The notes: generated by a model not told the origin, from the sequence alone. 64,000 nucleotides of DNA from Sphingomonas sanxanigenens DSM 19645 = NX02 (GCF_000512205.2 NZ_CP006644.1:2536520-2600519), one strand, 5' to 3'; positions 20,284 to 29,294 are shown, numbered from the stretch's first letter. Numbers and translations: made by a program.

Positions 20284-21054
20284 ATGACCCGCACGATCCC
20301 ATTCGCGCTCGCCGCCGTCGCGCTCGCCGCACCATCGGCTGCGCTTGCCGATAGCCAGTTCAAGCTGCTCGTGCTCTCGATCCCCAACACATATCATTAC
20401 GAATATATTCCGGTCGCGCGCGACAGCCTCGAGAGACTCGCGAAACTGCACGCCTTCGAATTCACGTGGACCAACCGTACCGAGGCGTTCGACGGCGACC
20501 TGAGCCAATATGCCGCGGTGATGTTCCTCAATACGCCGGGCGAGGAGCTGAACCCGTCGCAGCGCGCGAAATTCGAGGCCTATATGCGCGCCGGCGGCAA
20601 CGCGATCATCGTCCACCGCGCGGCGATCACGCCGCCGGGCAACTGGCCCTGGTACGAGAAGCTGGTCGGCCGATCCTTCGTCATCCACCCGATGCTGCAG
20701 ACGGGCGTCGTCACCGTGGCCGACAACAGTTTTCCCGCCACCTTCGGCCTGCCCGACCGCTGGATCTGGAGCGACGAATTCTACGTGCTCGCCAACCCCT
20801 ACAGGGTCAGCATCACCCCGGTCCTGAACGTCGACGAGACGAGTTATGACCCGACGAAGATCTGGCCTGGCCAGGTCTCCAAGCCGATGGGCAAGGATCA
20901 TCCGGTCGCCTGGCACCACCGCCACGAAAAGGGGCGCGTGTTCGTCACCACGCTCGGCCACAATGTCGAGATGTACCGCGATCCGACCTATCTGACGCAC
21001 CTGATGGGCGGCATCTACTGGACTGCGACGGGGCGCGGCGAACGGCGGCGCTGA
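20284..21054 (+). CDS. Exported ThuA-like domain protein
   Basis: 256 residues with a signal peptide (TIPFALAAVALAAPSAALA). The mature part begins FKLLVLSIPNTYHYEYIPVA, followed by AAVMFLNTPGEELNPSQRAK, FEAYMRAGGNAIIVHRAA and near the end PVAWHHRHEKGRVFVTTLGH, the ThuA (trehalose-utilisation-like, glutamine-amidotransferase-fold) pattern seen in many exported bacterial proteins of unsettled activity. GGAG precedes the ATG by nine bases. It ends shortly before the convergent SNF2 gene. Substrate unknown; a sugar-related role is a family guess only. Confidence 0.8.
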   Translation: MTRTIPFALAAVALAAPSAALADSQFKLLVLSIPNTYHYEYIPVARDSLERLAKLHAFEFTWTNRTEAFDGDLSQYAAVMFLNTPGEELNPSQRAKFEAYMRAGGNAIIVHRAAITPPGNWPWYEKLVGRSFVIHPMLQTGVVTVADNSFPATFGLPDRWIWSDEFYVLANPYRVSITPVLNVDETSYDPTKIWPGQVSKPMGKDHPVAWHHRHEKGRVFVTTLGHNVEMYRDPTYLTHLMGGIYWTATGRGERRR

Positions 21055-21072
21055 GCCGTAACGGCATAACTT

Positions 21073-24000
21073 CTATTCGAACAGCGCGTGGACGTCGGCG
21101 TCGGTCAGCCCGGCAAAACCGCCTGCGCCGCCGTCCCACAGCGCGTCGGCAAGGCCCTGCTTGCGCGCCTGCAGTTCAAGCATCTTCTCCTCCACGGTCG
21201 CGTCGGCGATGAGGCGGTGGATGAAGATGTTGCGCGTCTGGCCGATGCGATGCGCGCGGTCGATCGCCTGCGCCTCCACCGCGGGGTTCCACCAGGGATC
21301 GTAGAGGATGACGGTATCGGCGCGGGTGAGATTGAGCCCGACACCGCCCGCCTTCAGGCTGACGAGGAAAAGATCGACCTCGCCGTCCTGAAAGCGTTTA
21401 ACCGGCGCCGCGCGGTCGACGGTATCACCCGTCAGCCAGGCATAGGACCATCCGCGCGCGTCAAGTTCGGCGCGGATCAGGTCGAGCATCGAGGTGAATT
21501 GCGAGAAGACCAGCGCCGATCGGCCCTCTGCCTTGAGTTCCTCGATCAGTTCGACAAGCCGGTTGAGCTTGGCCGACCCGCCGGCCTTGGCCTTTTCGCT
21601 TGCCGTCTTCACCAGCCGCGGATCGCAGCAGGCCTGACGCAGCTTGAGGAGCGCGTCGAGCACGATGATCGCGCTCTTGCCCAGTCCGCGCTTGTCGAGC
21701 GCCTCGCGTACCTTGCCCTGCATCGCGAGCCGTGTCGCTTCGTAAAGCTGCCTTTGCGCGGGGTTCAGTTCGACCTTCTCGAGAATCTCGGTCTTTTCCG
21801 GCAGTTCGGCAGCGACCTCGCCCTTCGTCCGACGCAGCAGGAACGGCTTCAGCCGTTGCGTAAGCCGGCCCCGTGCAGCTGCATCGTCCTTCTTCTCGAT
21901 CGGCGTGCGATAGCGTGTGCGGAACGATCTGGCGTCACCCAGCAGGCCGGGGTTGAGGAAGTGCATCAGCGACCAGATGTCGCCCAGATGATTTTCCACC
22001 GGCGTGCCTGACAGTGCGATGCGCTGCCGCGCATCCAGCGCGAATGCCGCTGCGGAGGTGGCCGCCTGCGGATTGCGAATGTTCTGGGCCTCGTCCAGCG
22101 CGGCGATGCTCCAACGCCGCCCCGTCAATATGTCGCGATCCCGCCCCAGCAGCGGATAGGATGTGATGACGACATCGACGCCGCTCGCGTCGAGCACGTC
22201 CTTCGCGCGGCCGCTGCCGCGGTGAACCAGCGTCGTGAGGTTCGGGGCGAACCGCTCGGTCTCGGCGCGCCAGTTCTCCAGCACGCTGGTGGGTGCCACC
22301 ACCAGCGCCGGCAGGTCGAGCCGGCCGGCCTGCTTCTCGATGGAGAGATGCGCCAGCAGCTGTACGGTCTTGCCGAGCCCCATATCGTCGGCGAGCACGC
22401 CACCGAAGCCGGTACGACCGAGCATCTGCAGCCAATCGACGCCAGCCTGCTGATAGGGGCGCAGGCTGGCGGAAAACCAGGCTGGCGGCTCGGCTGATGG
22501 ACGGTCCCGAAACGTCGCCAGATCGTCGGCAAGCGCCCGCAGTTGCGTGCCCCCCACCATCGTGCCGTGTTCGGCCAATCCGGCTTCGATCGTGGAGAAA
22601 TCGGCCGCCTGTGCGCGATGGAGGCGCGCGCCGCCGACCAGTTCCGGCGGTGACCAGACCTTGATCAGCGCCAGCGCGATCGAGGCGATGCGATCGACCG
22701 GCAGCGGCAGGATGCGATCGTCGGCCAGGGTAACCAGAAGGCGCGTATTGTTGAGGCTCGCGGTCTCGGCGAGTTCCGCCAACATCGCCACTTCGTCGCC
22801 CGCCGGCAGCGTCAGGAGAAAGCGGGTGATGATCGGCAGCAGATCGAGCCGCTGTCCATCGACCATGACCCCGAGCGACAGATCGAACCAGTCGATGCCC
22901 GATCCCGTACCCTCCCCATTCCTGAGTTCGATATCGAGACCGTCGCCATCCTGCGTGGCCAGTGCCACTGGATAATCGGCGTCCACCTCGACCGTCCAGC
23001 CTGCTGCCTCGAGCATCGGCCGCGCATCGAGCAGAAGCCGGACATGGCTTTCGGCGGCCATATCTTCGCCCAGCCACAACAGGGGCGGCCGCGGAATGGT
23101 GCCCGCCTGGCGCCGGGTGGAAGGCAGCGGCTGAAGCATGCCCTTCATGATGCGCGTCAGCGCCTTTGCCTCGAACGCCGGATTGCGATGAACACGGATG
23201 AGGCGGCCTTGCTCGTAACGGTTCGCCTCCGCCCTGCGATCGTCCGGCGCGACGCGGATTCCGCCATAGTCGAAGAAGAGTTCGACGAGCCCAACCGCGG
23301 GCGGCGGACCGGACCAGGGCCACTGAAACCGCGAATCGCCCCACCATTGCCGCGCCGGCTGCGAGACGAGCCGCGCGCGCGGCGTCGGATCGGTTCGTTC
23401 GTCGATCACCTCGCCCATCCGGTCGGGCAGCGCGATCCTCTTCCCCGGCAACACGCGCTCCAGCGCGTCCGCAACCAGCGCCGCTTCCTGCGCGGAGACC
23501 GAGGGCGCAGCGAGCAACCGGCCGGTCAGCCGGTTGGGCAGGCCGGTTTCGAGCCGCCCCGCCTCGCCGCTGTCGAGATCGATATAATGCGGCGCGCCCA
23601 GCGCGAAGGCGACCGAATGATCGAGACCGTCCGGCGCGAAATCGAAGGTCTGGACGCCATTCTCGTCCACGCGCCAGACGCCTGTGCCGGTACGCGACGG
23701 GCCGGCTCTCAGGCGAAGGCCATCGGCGCGATGCCAATAGGCCCGCCCCGTCTCGACAATTTCTTCGAACAGGGTGGCGCCGTTGCGGCCCGTCAGCGCA
23801 TAGCGCCCATGCCCTCCGCTGCCCGAGCCATAGCCGAGCCGGCGCACGATCTCGAGGTCGCTCGCGCGGAGGAATTTTGCCGGTGTCGCGCCAAGCGCGT
23901 TGTTGCCGTCATAGAACTTCGGGGTACCCTTGACCTGCCCCTTGGTGTCGAGGTCGTGCGCGACGAGATCGACGCGCAATCCCCCGTCATTCCCGCGCAT

Positions 24001-24459
24001 CAAGATGTAGCTCAGGCGCTTGCGCACCTGGCCGGGGTTTTCGTCGAGACGCTGGAGATCGTCGCCGATCGCGGCGATCCATTGCGCGAGCGAGTTCGAC
24101 AGCGCCACGCCCTCCACGGGCGGCTTGGTGCGCCGGTCCGCCCGCCACTGCATGACCGCGGCGACGATATGCTTGCACTGAAGGGAGACCGGGCAGGAAC
24201 ATTGGCCGCTGATCAGAATCCTGCCGCTGGCCTGCCGGCGGATGGTGATGATCTGAGTGTAGCGTTCGCTGTACGAACCCCGCACGGAAGATTCGATCGC
24301 GTTGTGACTGCCGATAATGGCGTCGTGCGTGACCGTGGCCCGGCCTTCCCGGAAATAGCCCCTTCCCCGTGTGATCGCGGCGGGCGCGAAGTCGGACGCG
24401 CCGAACGCGGCATCTTCGACGTCGCCCGGCTCGACGGGAGCGCTGATCGATACGTTCAC
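21073..24459 (-). CDS. SNF2-family DNA-dependent ATPase with SWIM zinc finger
   Basis: About 1128 residues from a GTG at 24459 (the frame opens at another GTG at 24495; neither has a convincing ribosome-binding site). An N-terminal SWIM finger uses the pattern CxCx5CxH in QCSCPVSLQCKHI. A long central region with no clear domain is followed by the Swi2/Snf2 engine: motif I DDMGLGKTVQLLAHL, motif II DEAQNIRNPQ, motif III SGTPVENHLGDIWSLMHFL, LLRRTKGEVAAELPEKTE, and C-terminal motifs GGVGLNLTRADTVILYDPWW and AIDRAHRIGQTRNIF. Such proteins translocate on duplex DNA and remodel bound proteins, and are often linked to repair. It lies just 3' of two tRNA-Arg genes. Confidence 0.9.
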   Translation of the reverse strand: MNVSISAPVEPGDVEDAAFGASDFAPAAITRGRGYFREGRATVTHDAIIGSHNAIESSVRGSYSERYTQIITIRRQASGRILISGQCSCPVSLQCKHIVAAVMQWRADRRTKPPVEGVALSNSLAQWIAAIGDDLQRLDENPGQVRKRLSYILMRGNDGGLRVDLVAHDLDTKGQVKGTPKFYDGNNALGATPAKFLRASDLEIVRRLGYGSGSGGHGRYALTGRNGATLFEEIVETGRAYWHRADGLRLRAGPSRTGTGVWRVDENGVQTFDFAPDGLDHSVAFALGAPHYIDLDSGEAGRLETGLPNRLTGRLLAAPSVSAQEAALVADALERVLPGKRIALPDRMGEVIDERTDPTPRARLVSQPARQWWGDSRFQWPWSGPPPAVGLVELFFDYGGIRVAPDDRRAEANRYEQGRLIRVHRNPAFEAKALTRIMKGMLQPLPSTRRQAGTIPRPPLLWLGEDMAAESHVRLLLDARPMLEAAGWTVEVDADYPVALATQDGDGLDIELRNGEGTGSGIDWFDLSLGVMVDGQRLDLLPIITRFLLTLPAGDEVAMLAELAETASLNNTRLLVTLADDRILPLPVDRIASIALALIKVWSPPELVGGARLHRAQAADFSTIEAGLAEHGTMVGGTQLRALADDLATFRDRPSAEPPAWFSASLRPYQQAGVDWLQMLGRTGFGGVLADDMGLGKTVQLLAHLSIEKQAGRLDLPALVVAPTSVLENWRAETERFAPNLTTLVHRGSGRAKDVLDASGVDVVITSYPLLGRDRDILTGRRWSIAALDEAQNIRNPQAATSAAAFALDARQRIALSGTPVENHLGDIWSLMHFLNPGLLGDARSFRTRYRTPIEKKDDAAARGRLTQRLKPFLLRRTKGEVAAELPEKTEILEKVELNPAQRQLYEATRLAMQGKVREALDKRGLGKSAIIVLDALLKLRQACCDPRLVKTASEKAKAGGSAKLNRLVELIEELKAEGRSALVFSQFTSMLDLIRAELDARGWSYAWLTGDTVDRAAPVKRFQDGEVDLFLVSLKAGGVGLNLTRADTVILYDPWWNPAVEAQAIDRAHRIGQTRNIFIHRLIADATVEEKMLELQARKQGLADALWDGGAGGFAGLTDADVHALFE

Positions 24460-24536
24460 GGGTGCAACTTTGCGGTGGCGCAGGTCATGCCCCACCTCAC
24501 CGACATCGACATGATTTGCAAGGCAGGGAACGGCGT

Positions 24537-24613
24537 TGGCGCACCCGGAACGATTCGAACGTCCGACCCTCAGATTCGTAGTCTGATGCTCTATCCAGCT
24601 GAGCTACGGGTGC
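24537..24613 (-). tRNA. tRNA-Arg (anticodon ACG), copy 1
   Basis: The minus strand folds as a complete tRNA: acceptor GCACCCG pairs with CGGGTGC, D arm TAGCTCAGCTGGATAGAGC, anticodon stem-loop CAGACTACGAATCTG with ACG at the anticodon position, T arm with GTTCGAATC. The discriminator G and an encoded CCA end at 24537. A 5' ACG is normally edited to ICG by TadA to read CGU/CGC/CGA. Identical to the copy 130 bases away. Confidence 0.97.
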
Positions 24614-24666
24614 CCACCACGCCGACATGCGATCGTTACCGACCCCACATCGCTGCGGTTGTATAG

Positions 24667-24743
24667 TGGCGCACCCGGAACGATTCGAACGTCCGACCCT
24701 CAGATTCGTAGTCTGATGCTCTATCCAGCTGAGCTACGGGTGC
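24667..24743 (-). tRNA. tRNA-Arg (anticodon ACG), copy 2
   Basis: Identical over its 77 bases, including the encoded CCA, to the tRNA at 24537-24613. The spacer of 53 bases between the two is unrelated sequence, so this is a tandem duplication of the tRNA unit only. Both are transcribed towards the SNF2 gene. No tail-like terminator is obvious after either. Confidence 0.97.
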
Positions 24744-24825
24744 GTGGGAGGCGGGCAATAGTCATGTCTTCCGGATGATGCAAGCCCGTTGCGACGATTG
24801 TTCGCAAAGCCTATCGACCTGACCC

Positions 24826-25341
24826 ATGAACAGCCGCCCCCCCCCGCTCCTGCCCCTGTTCGCAATGATGGCGCTGAGCGCCTGTGCGGGCGGCGCGACG
24901 CAGAATACGCCCTCGCTGGCACGCCGCCCGATTGAAACGCCGCGACCCGATCCCACGCCGACGCCCGCGGTAGCTGCCGAAACGGCGCTGCTTCAGCGGA
25001 TCGCCGCGCTGGTGGAGGATGCCCGTCAGGGCGATGCCGCGTTCGGCACGGCCGCCGCCGCCGCAGAACCGCGAATCACGCGCGCCGCCGGCGCTGCCGC
25101 GGGCAGCGATGCGTGGGTCGAGGCGCAGCAGGCCCTCGCCGCGGTCGAATTCTCGCGCGAGAAGAGCGTCGGCGCGATGGTGGCGATCGATTCGCTGATG
25201 AGCGAAAGGCTGAACGCGATGGCGGCGCGCGAAACGGCCGGCGGCGCGACCGAGATCGCCGCTGCGCAGGCGCAAATCAGCGGCATCGTCGAGGGCCAGG
25301 CGAGCCGCCTCGCCGCACTCCAGCGCCGATTGCAGCGCTGA
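24826..25341 (+). CDS. Putative lipoprotein with helical body
   Basis: 171 residues beginning MNSRPPPLLPLFAMMALSAC, a signal peptide with lipobox LSAC. After a proline/threonine linker (ETPRPDPTPTP) the rest is alanine-rich and predicted helical (LLQRIAALVEDARQGDAAF, QQALAAVEFSREKSVGAM, EGQASRLAALQRRLQR), perhaps a coiled coil. No known domain. Convergent with the gamma-carbonic anhydrase gene and separated from the tRNAs by about 80 bases. Confidence 0.7.
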   Translation: MNSRPPPLLPLFAMMALSACAGGATQNTPSLARRPIETPRPDPTPTPAVAAETALLQRIAALVEDARQGDAAFGTAAAAAEPRITRAAGAAAGSDAWVEAQQALAAVEFSREKSVGAMVAIDSLMSERLNAMAARETAGGATEIAAAQAQISGIVEGQASRLAALQRRLQR

Positions 25342-25348
25342 CGGGCGA

Positions 25349-25897
25349 TCAGCCGCCGGCAATCGCCGCGCGGTGTGCGCGACCGTTGCGCACATAATTG
25401 GCGACGCCGGCCGCGTGCGCCGCGACCTCCGCGTCGCCGAGATCGCGGACATGCCTGGCAGGTCGGCCGAGCCAGAGCTGGCGCCGGCCGATCCGCTTGC
25501 CGGAGGTCAGCATCGCGCCCGCACCGATCATGCCTTCGGGCTCGATCACCGAATCCATCACGATCGCGCCCAGCCCGACGAAGGCGCGATCGTGCAGCGC
25601 GCTGCCATGCACCAGTGCCATATGGCCGATCAGAACATCCTCGCCGATGATCGTGGGCGCGCCTTCCGGATGCTCGGGGGTCGGCGAATCGACATGAATC
25701 ACGCTGCCATCCTGGATGTTGGTGCGCGCACCGACGCGGATCCGGTTCACGTCGCCGCGCAGCACGCAGTTGTACCAGATGCTGACGTCCGGCCCGATCT
25801 CGACATCGCCGATCAGCCGGCAGCCGGGCGCGATGAAGGCGCTGTCGTGGATCCGCGGCGTCTTGCCCGCGAAGGTGATGATGCTCACACCGTCCAT
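25349..25897 (-). CDS. Gamma-carbonic-anhydrase-like hexapeptide-repeat protein
   Basis: 182 residues forming a left-handed beta-helix (repeats such as FIAPGCRLIGDVEIGPDVSI). The zinc-ligand pattern is present: VLRGDVNRIRVG, the histidine of GSVIHVDS, and two histidines in LIGHMALVHGSAL. A Q-D pair sits in TNIQDGSV. This is the YrdA/PaaY subgroup; carbonic anhydrase activity is proven for only some members. Followed on the same strand by nothing closely coupled; the GNAT gene lies 19 bases upstream. Confidence 0.88.
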   Translation of the reverse strand: MDGVSIITFAGKTPRIHDSAFIAPGCRLIGDVEIGPDVSIWYNCVLRGDVNRIRVGARTNIQDGSVIHVDSPTPEHPEGAPTIIGEDVLIGHMALVHGSALHDRAFVGLGAIVMDSVIEPEGMIGAGAMLTSGKRIGRRQLWLGRPARHVRDLGDAEVAAHAAGVANYVRNGRAHRAAIAGG

Positions 25898-25916
25898 ATC
25901 GCTCCCTCCCCGTCGG

Positions 25917-26450
25917 TCAGGCCGGCCGGCTCACGCGGTAGGTCACATGCGCGCTCAGCGCCGCATCCCCGGCCAGCAGCGGGTGGATGAAATCGTCGGC
26001 CGGCACATGGACCATGCCGAGCCGGTCCATCACCCGCCGGCTGGCGGTATTGGCGGCGGTGGTGATCGCCGCGATCGACGGCACGGCGAGCGTCGCCCAG
26101 CCCCAGCCGAGCGCGGCCCGCGCCGCTTCGACCGCATAGCCCTGGCCCCAATAGTCCGCGCCGAACAGCCAGCCGATCTCGACCTCGCCCTCGATCGGCG
26201 TGCCGGGTGCGCCCGGTTTCAGCCCGCAAAAGCCGATCACCGCCCCATCCGTCCGCCGTTCGACCGTGAAGAAGCCCAGCCCATGCGACCGCTCATAGCC
26301 GCGGTGGCGCTCGCGCACCGCGTCGGACTGCTCGGGCGTGAGCAACGGCCCCATGAAGCGCCGCACCCGCGGATCGGCATCCTGCGCGCGGAACGCCGGC
26401 AGGTCGGCGTCGCGCCAGCGCCGCAGCACGAGCCGATCGGTGTCGATCAT
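25917..26450 (-). CDS. GNAT-family N-acetyltransferase (RimJ/RimL-like)
   Basis: Starting at 26450 (MIDTDRLVLRRWRDADLPAF) the product has 177 residues with the RimJ/RimL pattern: GFFTVERRTDGAVIGFCGL, EVEIGWLFGADYWGQGYAVE (acetyl-CoA pyrophosphate loop) and NTASRRVMDRLGM. The in-frame extension upstream lies inside hemB and is not real. The start overlaps the hemB stop by four bases (ATGA), so it is translationally coupled. Substrate (a protein N-terminus or small amine) cannot be told. Confidence 0.87.
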   Translation of the reverse strand: MIDTDRLVLRRWRDADLPAFRAQDADPRVRRFMGPLLTPEQSDAVRERHRGYERSHGLGFFTVERRTDGAVIGFCGLKPGAPGTPIEGEVEIGWLFGADYWGQGYAVEAARAALGWGWATLAVPSIAAITTAANTASRRVMDRLGMVHVPADDFIHPLLAGDAALSAHVTYRVSRPA

Positions 26451-27442
26451 CCCGCCAGCAGGCGCGCGGCATGCGCCGCATGATAGGTGAGCACGCCGGC
26501 GCAGCCTGCGCGCTTGAAGGCCAGCAAGGTCTCCAGCACCAGCGCATCGCGCTCCCCGGCGCCGGCCGCGACCGCCGCCTCGATCATCGCATATTCGCCG
26601 GAGACCTGATAGGCGAACACCGGCACCTCGAACCGCTCCTTCACGCGGCGGACGATGTCGAGATAGGGCAGCCCCGGCTTCACCATCACCGTGTCGGCGC
26701 CCTCCGCCAGATCCAGCGCCACCTCGCGCAGCGCCTCCTCGGCGTTGGCATGATCCATCTGATAGGTCTTCTTGTCGCCCTTCAGCAGCCCGCGTGAGCC
26801 CACCGCGTCGCGGAACGGGCCGTAGAACGCGCTCGCATATTTGGCGGCATAGGCCATGATCTGCACATTGACGTGGCCGCCTGCCTCCAGCGCGGTGCGG
26901 ATCGCGCCGACGCGCCCGTCCATCATGTCGGAGGGCGCGATGATGTCCGCCCCCGCTGCCGCCTGCGTCAGCGCCTGCCCGACGAGCAATTCGGCGGTCA
27001 CATCGTTGAGCACATAGCCTGCGGCATCGACCAGCCCGTCGTGCCCGTGCGCGGTGTAGGGATCGAGCGCGACGTCGGTCAGCACCCCGATGTCGGGCAC
27101 CGCATCCTTGATCGCGCCGATCGCGCGGCACATCAGATTGTCGGGGTTCAGCGCTTCGCGGCCATCCGCGGTGCGCAGTTCGGGGGGCGTGTTGGGGAAC
27201 AAGGCGAGGCAGGGAATGCCGAGGTCACGCGCTTCGCGCGCGCGCGCGACCGCCAGGTCCACCGACCAGCGCGACACGCCGGGCAAGGTCGCGATCGGCT
27301 CCTCGACACCGCTGCCGGAGGTCACGAACAGCGGCCAGATCAGGTCGGCGGGCGTCAGCACGGTTTCCGCCACCATCGCGCGGCTCCAGCCATGGGCACG
27401 GGTGCGACGAAGGCGGAGTGCGGGATAGGCAGCGTATGTCAT
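26447..27442 (-). CDS. hemB: Delta-aminolevulinic acid dehydratase (porphobilinogen synthase)
   Basis: Joins two 5-aminolevulinates into porphobilinogen in heme synthesis. 331 residues. The two Schiff-base lysines lie in VMVKPGLPYLDIVR and GSRGLLKGDKKTYQMDHANA; APSDMMDGRVGAIR and FAYQVSGEYAMI are family signatures. The metal-switch region reads LTDVALDPYTAHGHDG, lacking the cysteine cluster of zinc enzymes, so this is the magnesium-dependent aspartate-rich class found in alphaproteobacteria. Translationally coupled to the GNAT gene. ATG at 27442 is well placed. Confidence 0.97.
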   Translation of the reverse strand: MTYAAYPALRLRRTRAHGWSRAMVAETVLTPADLIWPLFVTSGSGVEEPIATLPGVSRWSVDLAVARAREARDLGIPCLALFPNTPPELRTADGREALNPDNLMCRAIGAIKDAVPDIGVLTDVALDPYTAHGHDGLVDAAGYVLNDVTAELLVGQALTQAAAGADIIAPSDMMDGRVGAIRTALEAGGHVNVQIMAYAAKYASAFYGPFRDAVGSRGLLKGDKKTYQMDHANAEEALREVALDLAEGADTVMVKPGLPYLDIVRRVKERFEVPVFAYQVSGEYAMIEAAVAAGAGERDALVLETLLAFKRAGCAGVLTYHAAHAARLLAG

Positions 27443-27496
27443 TCCGGCGACTTACACAGTTTGCGTGCGGCTGTGAAACCCGCGGACGCTGGCGGC

Positions 27497-28648
27497 TCAG
27501 CAGGAAATGCGGCAACCGCGCAGTTCATATCCGGTAACGAGCGCATTCCACCGCATCGTCGGCGGCCGTTCCAGCCGCAGCCCCGGCACGCGCAGCAATC
27601 GATCGAGGAACAACGCCGATTCGAGCATCGCCACCCCCGCCCCCGGGCAACGGTGCGCGCCATCGCCGAACGCCAGACCGGCACCCGGCACGCGCGGCGC
27701 GCGGTCGCGCGCGGGATCGATCCGGTGCGGGCAAGCGCCCATCGCCGTCGCATCCGCATTGGCGGCGCGGATGTCGAGCGCGGTCGCCGCCGGCTCTCCG
27801 GAGATGCGGCGATAGAGCGTGCCCACCACCGGTTCCAGGCGCAGTATCTCTTCCAGCAGCGCGATCTGCCCGGTCTCGTCCGCATCCAGGAAACGGTCGC
27901 GCAGCGCCGGCTGCTCGAGCATGTGCCAACCCGCCATCGTCACGAACTCGCGCGTCGTCACCATGCCGGCTGCGCCATAGGTGACGCATTCGGTGAGGAT
28001 CTCGCGCTCCGAATAGCCCTCGTCGATCAGGTGGGAGATCACGTCGTCCTGCCGCTGGGCGCGGCGGGCGCGAATCGCGGGCAGGACGTCGGCGCGGTGA
28101 AAGCGCATCATCCGCCATTGGCCGAGCACGAAGTTGACGAACGCGGTGACGCCGCCCCCGCCCCCGCCGCTCACCGAGAGGAAGGCGTCCAGCCGCCGGA
28201 TCATGCCGCCACGATCGCTGTCGGTCAGCCCGACGATCTCGCCCGCAACAGTCACCGCGAGATCGAGGCTCAGCGCATCGAGATCGCCCGCGCCATCGCG
28301 CCGGAAGGCGGCCACCAGACGGTCGCTCGCATCCACCATCACCGCGCGATGCCGGGTCCCAACCAGCTTGGGCGCGAAGAACCGCGCTGTGGCGCTGCGC
28401 TGCCGGCGATGGGCGGCGCCTTCGAGAAACAGGATCGGCGGCCGCATCGCGCCGCCGAAACGCTCGAGCAGTTCGGCCATGAAGCCGGCCTGGCGTGCGC
28501 CATCGTCGCGCAGCACCGCGCGCACCGCTTCATAGCCGGCGATGGTCCGGTGGGTCTTCGTCAGACCGTCAGCGGCAATCGCCGCGCTCTTGCGATCATC
28601 GTCATTTGCTGCTGGGCATCGACCGTGAACGAGGGTTGCGTCCATCAT
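27497..28648 (-). CDS. Cytochrome P450
   Basis: 383 residues from the ATG at 28648, preceded by GGAGG; other in-frame starts at 28660 and 28645 are close. Diagnostic parts are the heme-thiolate loop LAFGDGAHRCPGAGVAMLE with the axial cysteine, the ExxR region EEILRLEPVVGTLYRRIS, and an I-helix-like YGAAGMVTTREFVTMA. The sequence is short for a P450 (usually about 400), mainly from a reduced N-terminus. The glycine run SGGGGGGVTAF around residue 165 is unusual. No ferredoxin gene is adjacent. Divergent from a TetR regulator, which probably controls it. Confidence 0.88.
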   Translation of the reverse strand: MMDATLVHGRCPAANDDDRKSAAIAADGLTKTHRTIAGYEAVRAVLRDDGARQAGFMAELLERFGGAMRPPILFLEGAAHRRQRSATARFFAPKLVGTRHRAVMVDASDRLVAAFRRDGAGDLDALSLDLAVTVAGEIVGLTDSDRGGMIRRLDAFLSVSGGGGGGVTAFVNFVLGQWRMMRFHRADVLPAIRARRAQRQDDVISHLIDEGYSEREILTECVTYGAAGMVTTREFVTMAGWHMLEQPALRDRFLDADETGQIALLEEILRLEPVVGTLYRRISGEPAATALDIRAANADATAMGACPHRIDPARDRAPRVPGAGLAFGDGAHRCPGAGVAMLESALFLDRLLRVPGLRLERPPTMRWNALVTGYELRGCRISC

Positions 28649-28661
28649 CCCCGCCTCCATT

Positions 28662-28686
28662 TTTATGAGCAATGATGGATCATAAA
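28662..28686. promoter_or_regulatory. Inverted repeat between P450 and TetR genes, candidate operator
   Basis: Outer arms TTTATGA (28662-28668) and TCATAAA (28680-28686) are separated by 11 bases. A nested inverted repeat ATGAT-GG-ATCAT (28672-28683) lies partly inside. This is placed in the roughly 50-base region between divergent starts at 28648 and 28701, the usual site for TetR autoregulation and repression of the neighbour. Two overlapping symmetries make the exact operator uncertain. Confidence 0.55.
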
Positions 28687-28700
28687 TAGGATATTCGATC

Positions 28701-29273
28701 GTGGATGCAAGCAGTCGTCGAACCCGCGACGCCAGAGTGGTCCGAACCCGTGCCGCGTTGCGCGACGCGCTGATCGCGCTGCTCGCGCGCCATCCGTTCA
28801 TGGAGATCACGGCGGCGATGGTGGTCGCCGAAGCCGGCGCCGGCTATGCCACCTTCTTCCGCCATTATGCCGATACCGCCGCGCTGCTGACCGACGCCGC
28901 CGACGCCATGATCGCCGAACTGGTCGCGATCGTCGGCCCGGCCCTGCGCGCCGGCACGCCCGACGTCGCGATGGTCGCGCTGGCAGCCTATGTCGATGCG
29001 CGGCGCGACGCCTGCCGCGCGATGCTCTCCGGCGCGGGCGACGCGGTGCGCGCGGCGATCGTCCACCGTGCGATCCAGCTCGCCGCGGCCGCTCCGATCG
29101 ATCTCGCGGGCGGCCTGCCTCCCGCGCTCACGATCCGCTTCCAGACGGCGGCTGCCGTCGAAGTCCTCGGCTGGTGGCTGGACGAGGCGCCCGAACTGAT
29201 ACCGGCGGACGTCGCCCGCTTGCTGCGCCGGCTGGTCATCGCACCGGTGCTGCCCGACCGCACGGCGCCCTGA
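28701..29273 (+). CDS. TetR/AcrR-family transcriptional regulator
   Basis: 190 residues from a GTG at 28701. The N-terminal helix-turn-helix is RTRAALRDALIALLARHPF then ITAAMVVAEAGAGYATFFRHYAD, typical TetR, with a variable C-terminal ligand domain. It is divergent from the P450 gene with a candidate operator between them, so likely the P450 repressor responding to its substrate or product. Ligand unknown. Confidence 0.87.
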   Translation: MDASSRRTRDARVVRTRAALRDALIALLARHPFMEITAAMVVAEAGAGYATFFRHYADTAALLTDAADAMIAELVAIVGPALRAGTPDVAMVALAAYVDARRDACRAMLSGAGDAVRAAIVHRAIQLAAAAPIDLAGGLPPALTIRFQTAAAVEVLGWWLDEAPELIPADVARLLRRLVIAPVLPDRTAP

Positions 29274-29294
29274 GGCCGGCCGCGCCATCTGCGA

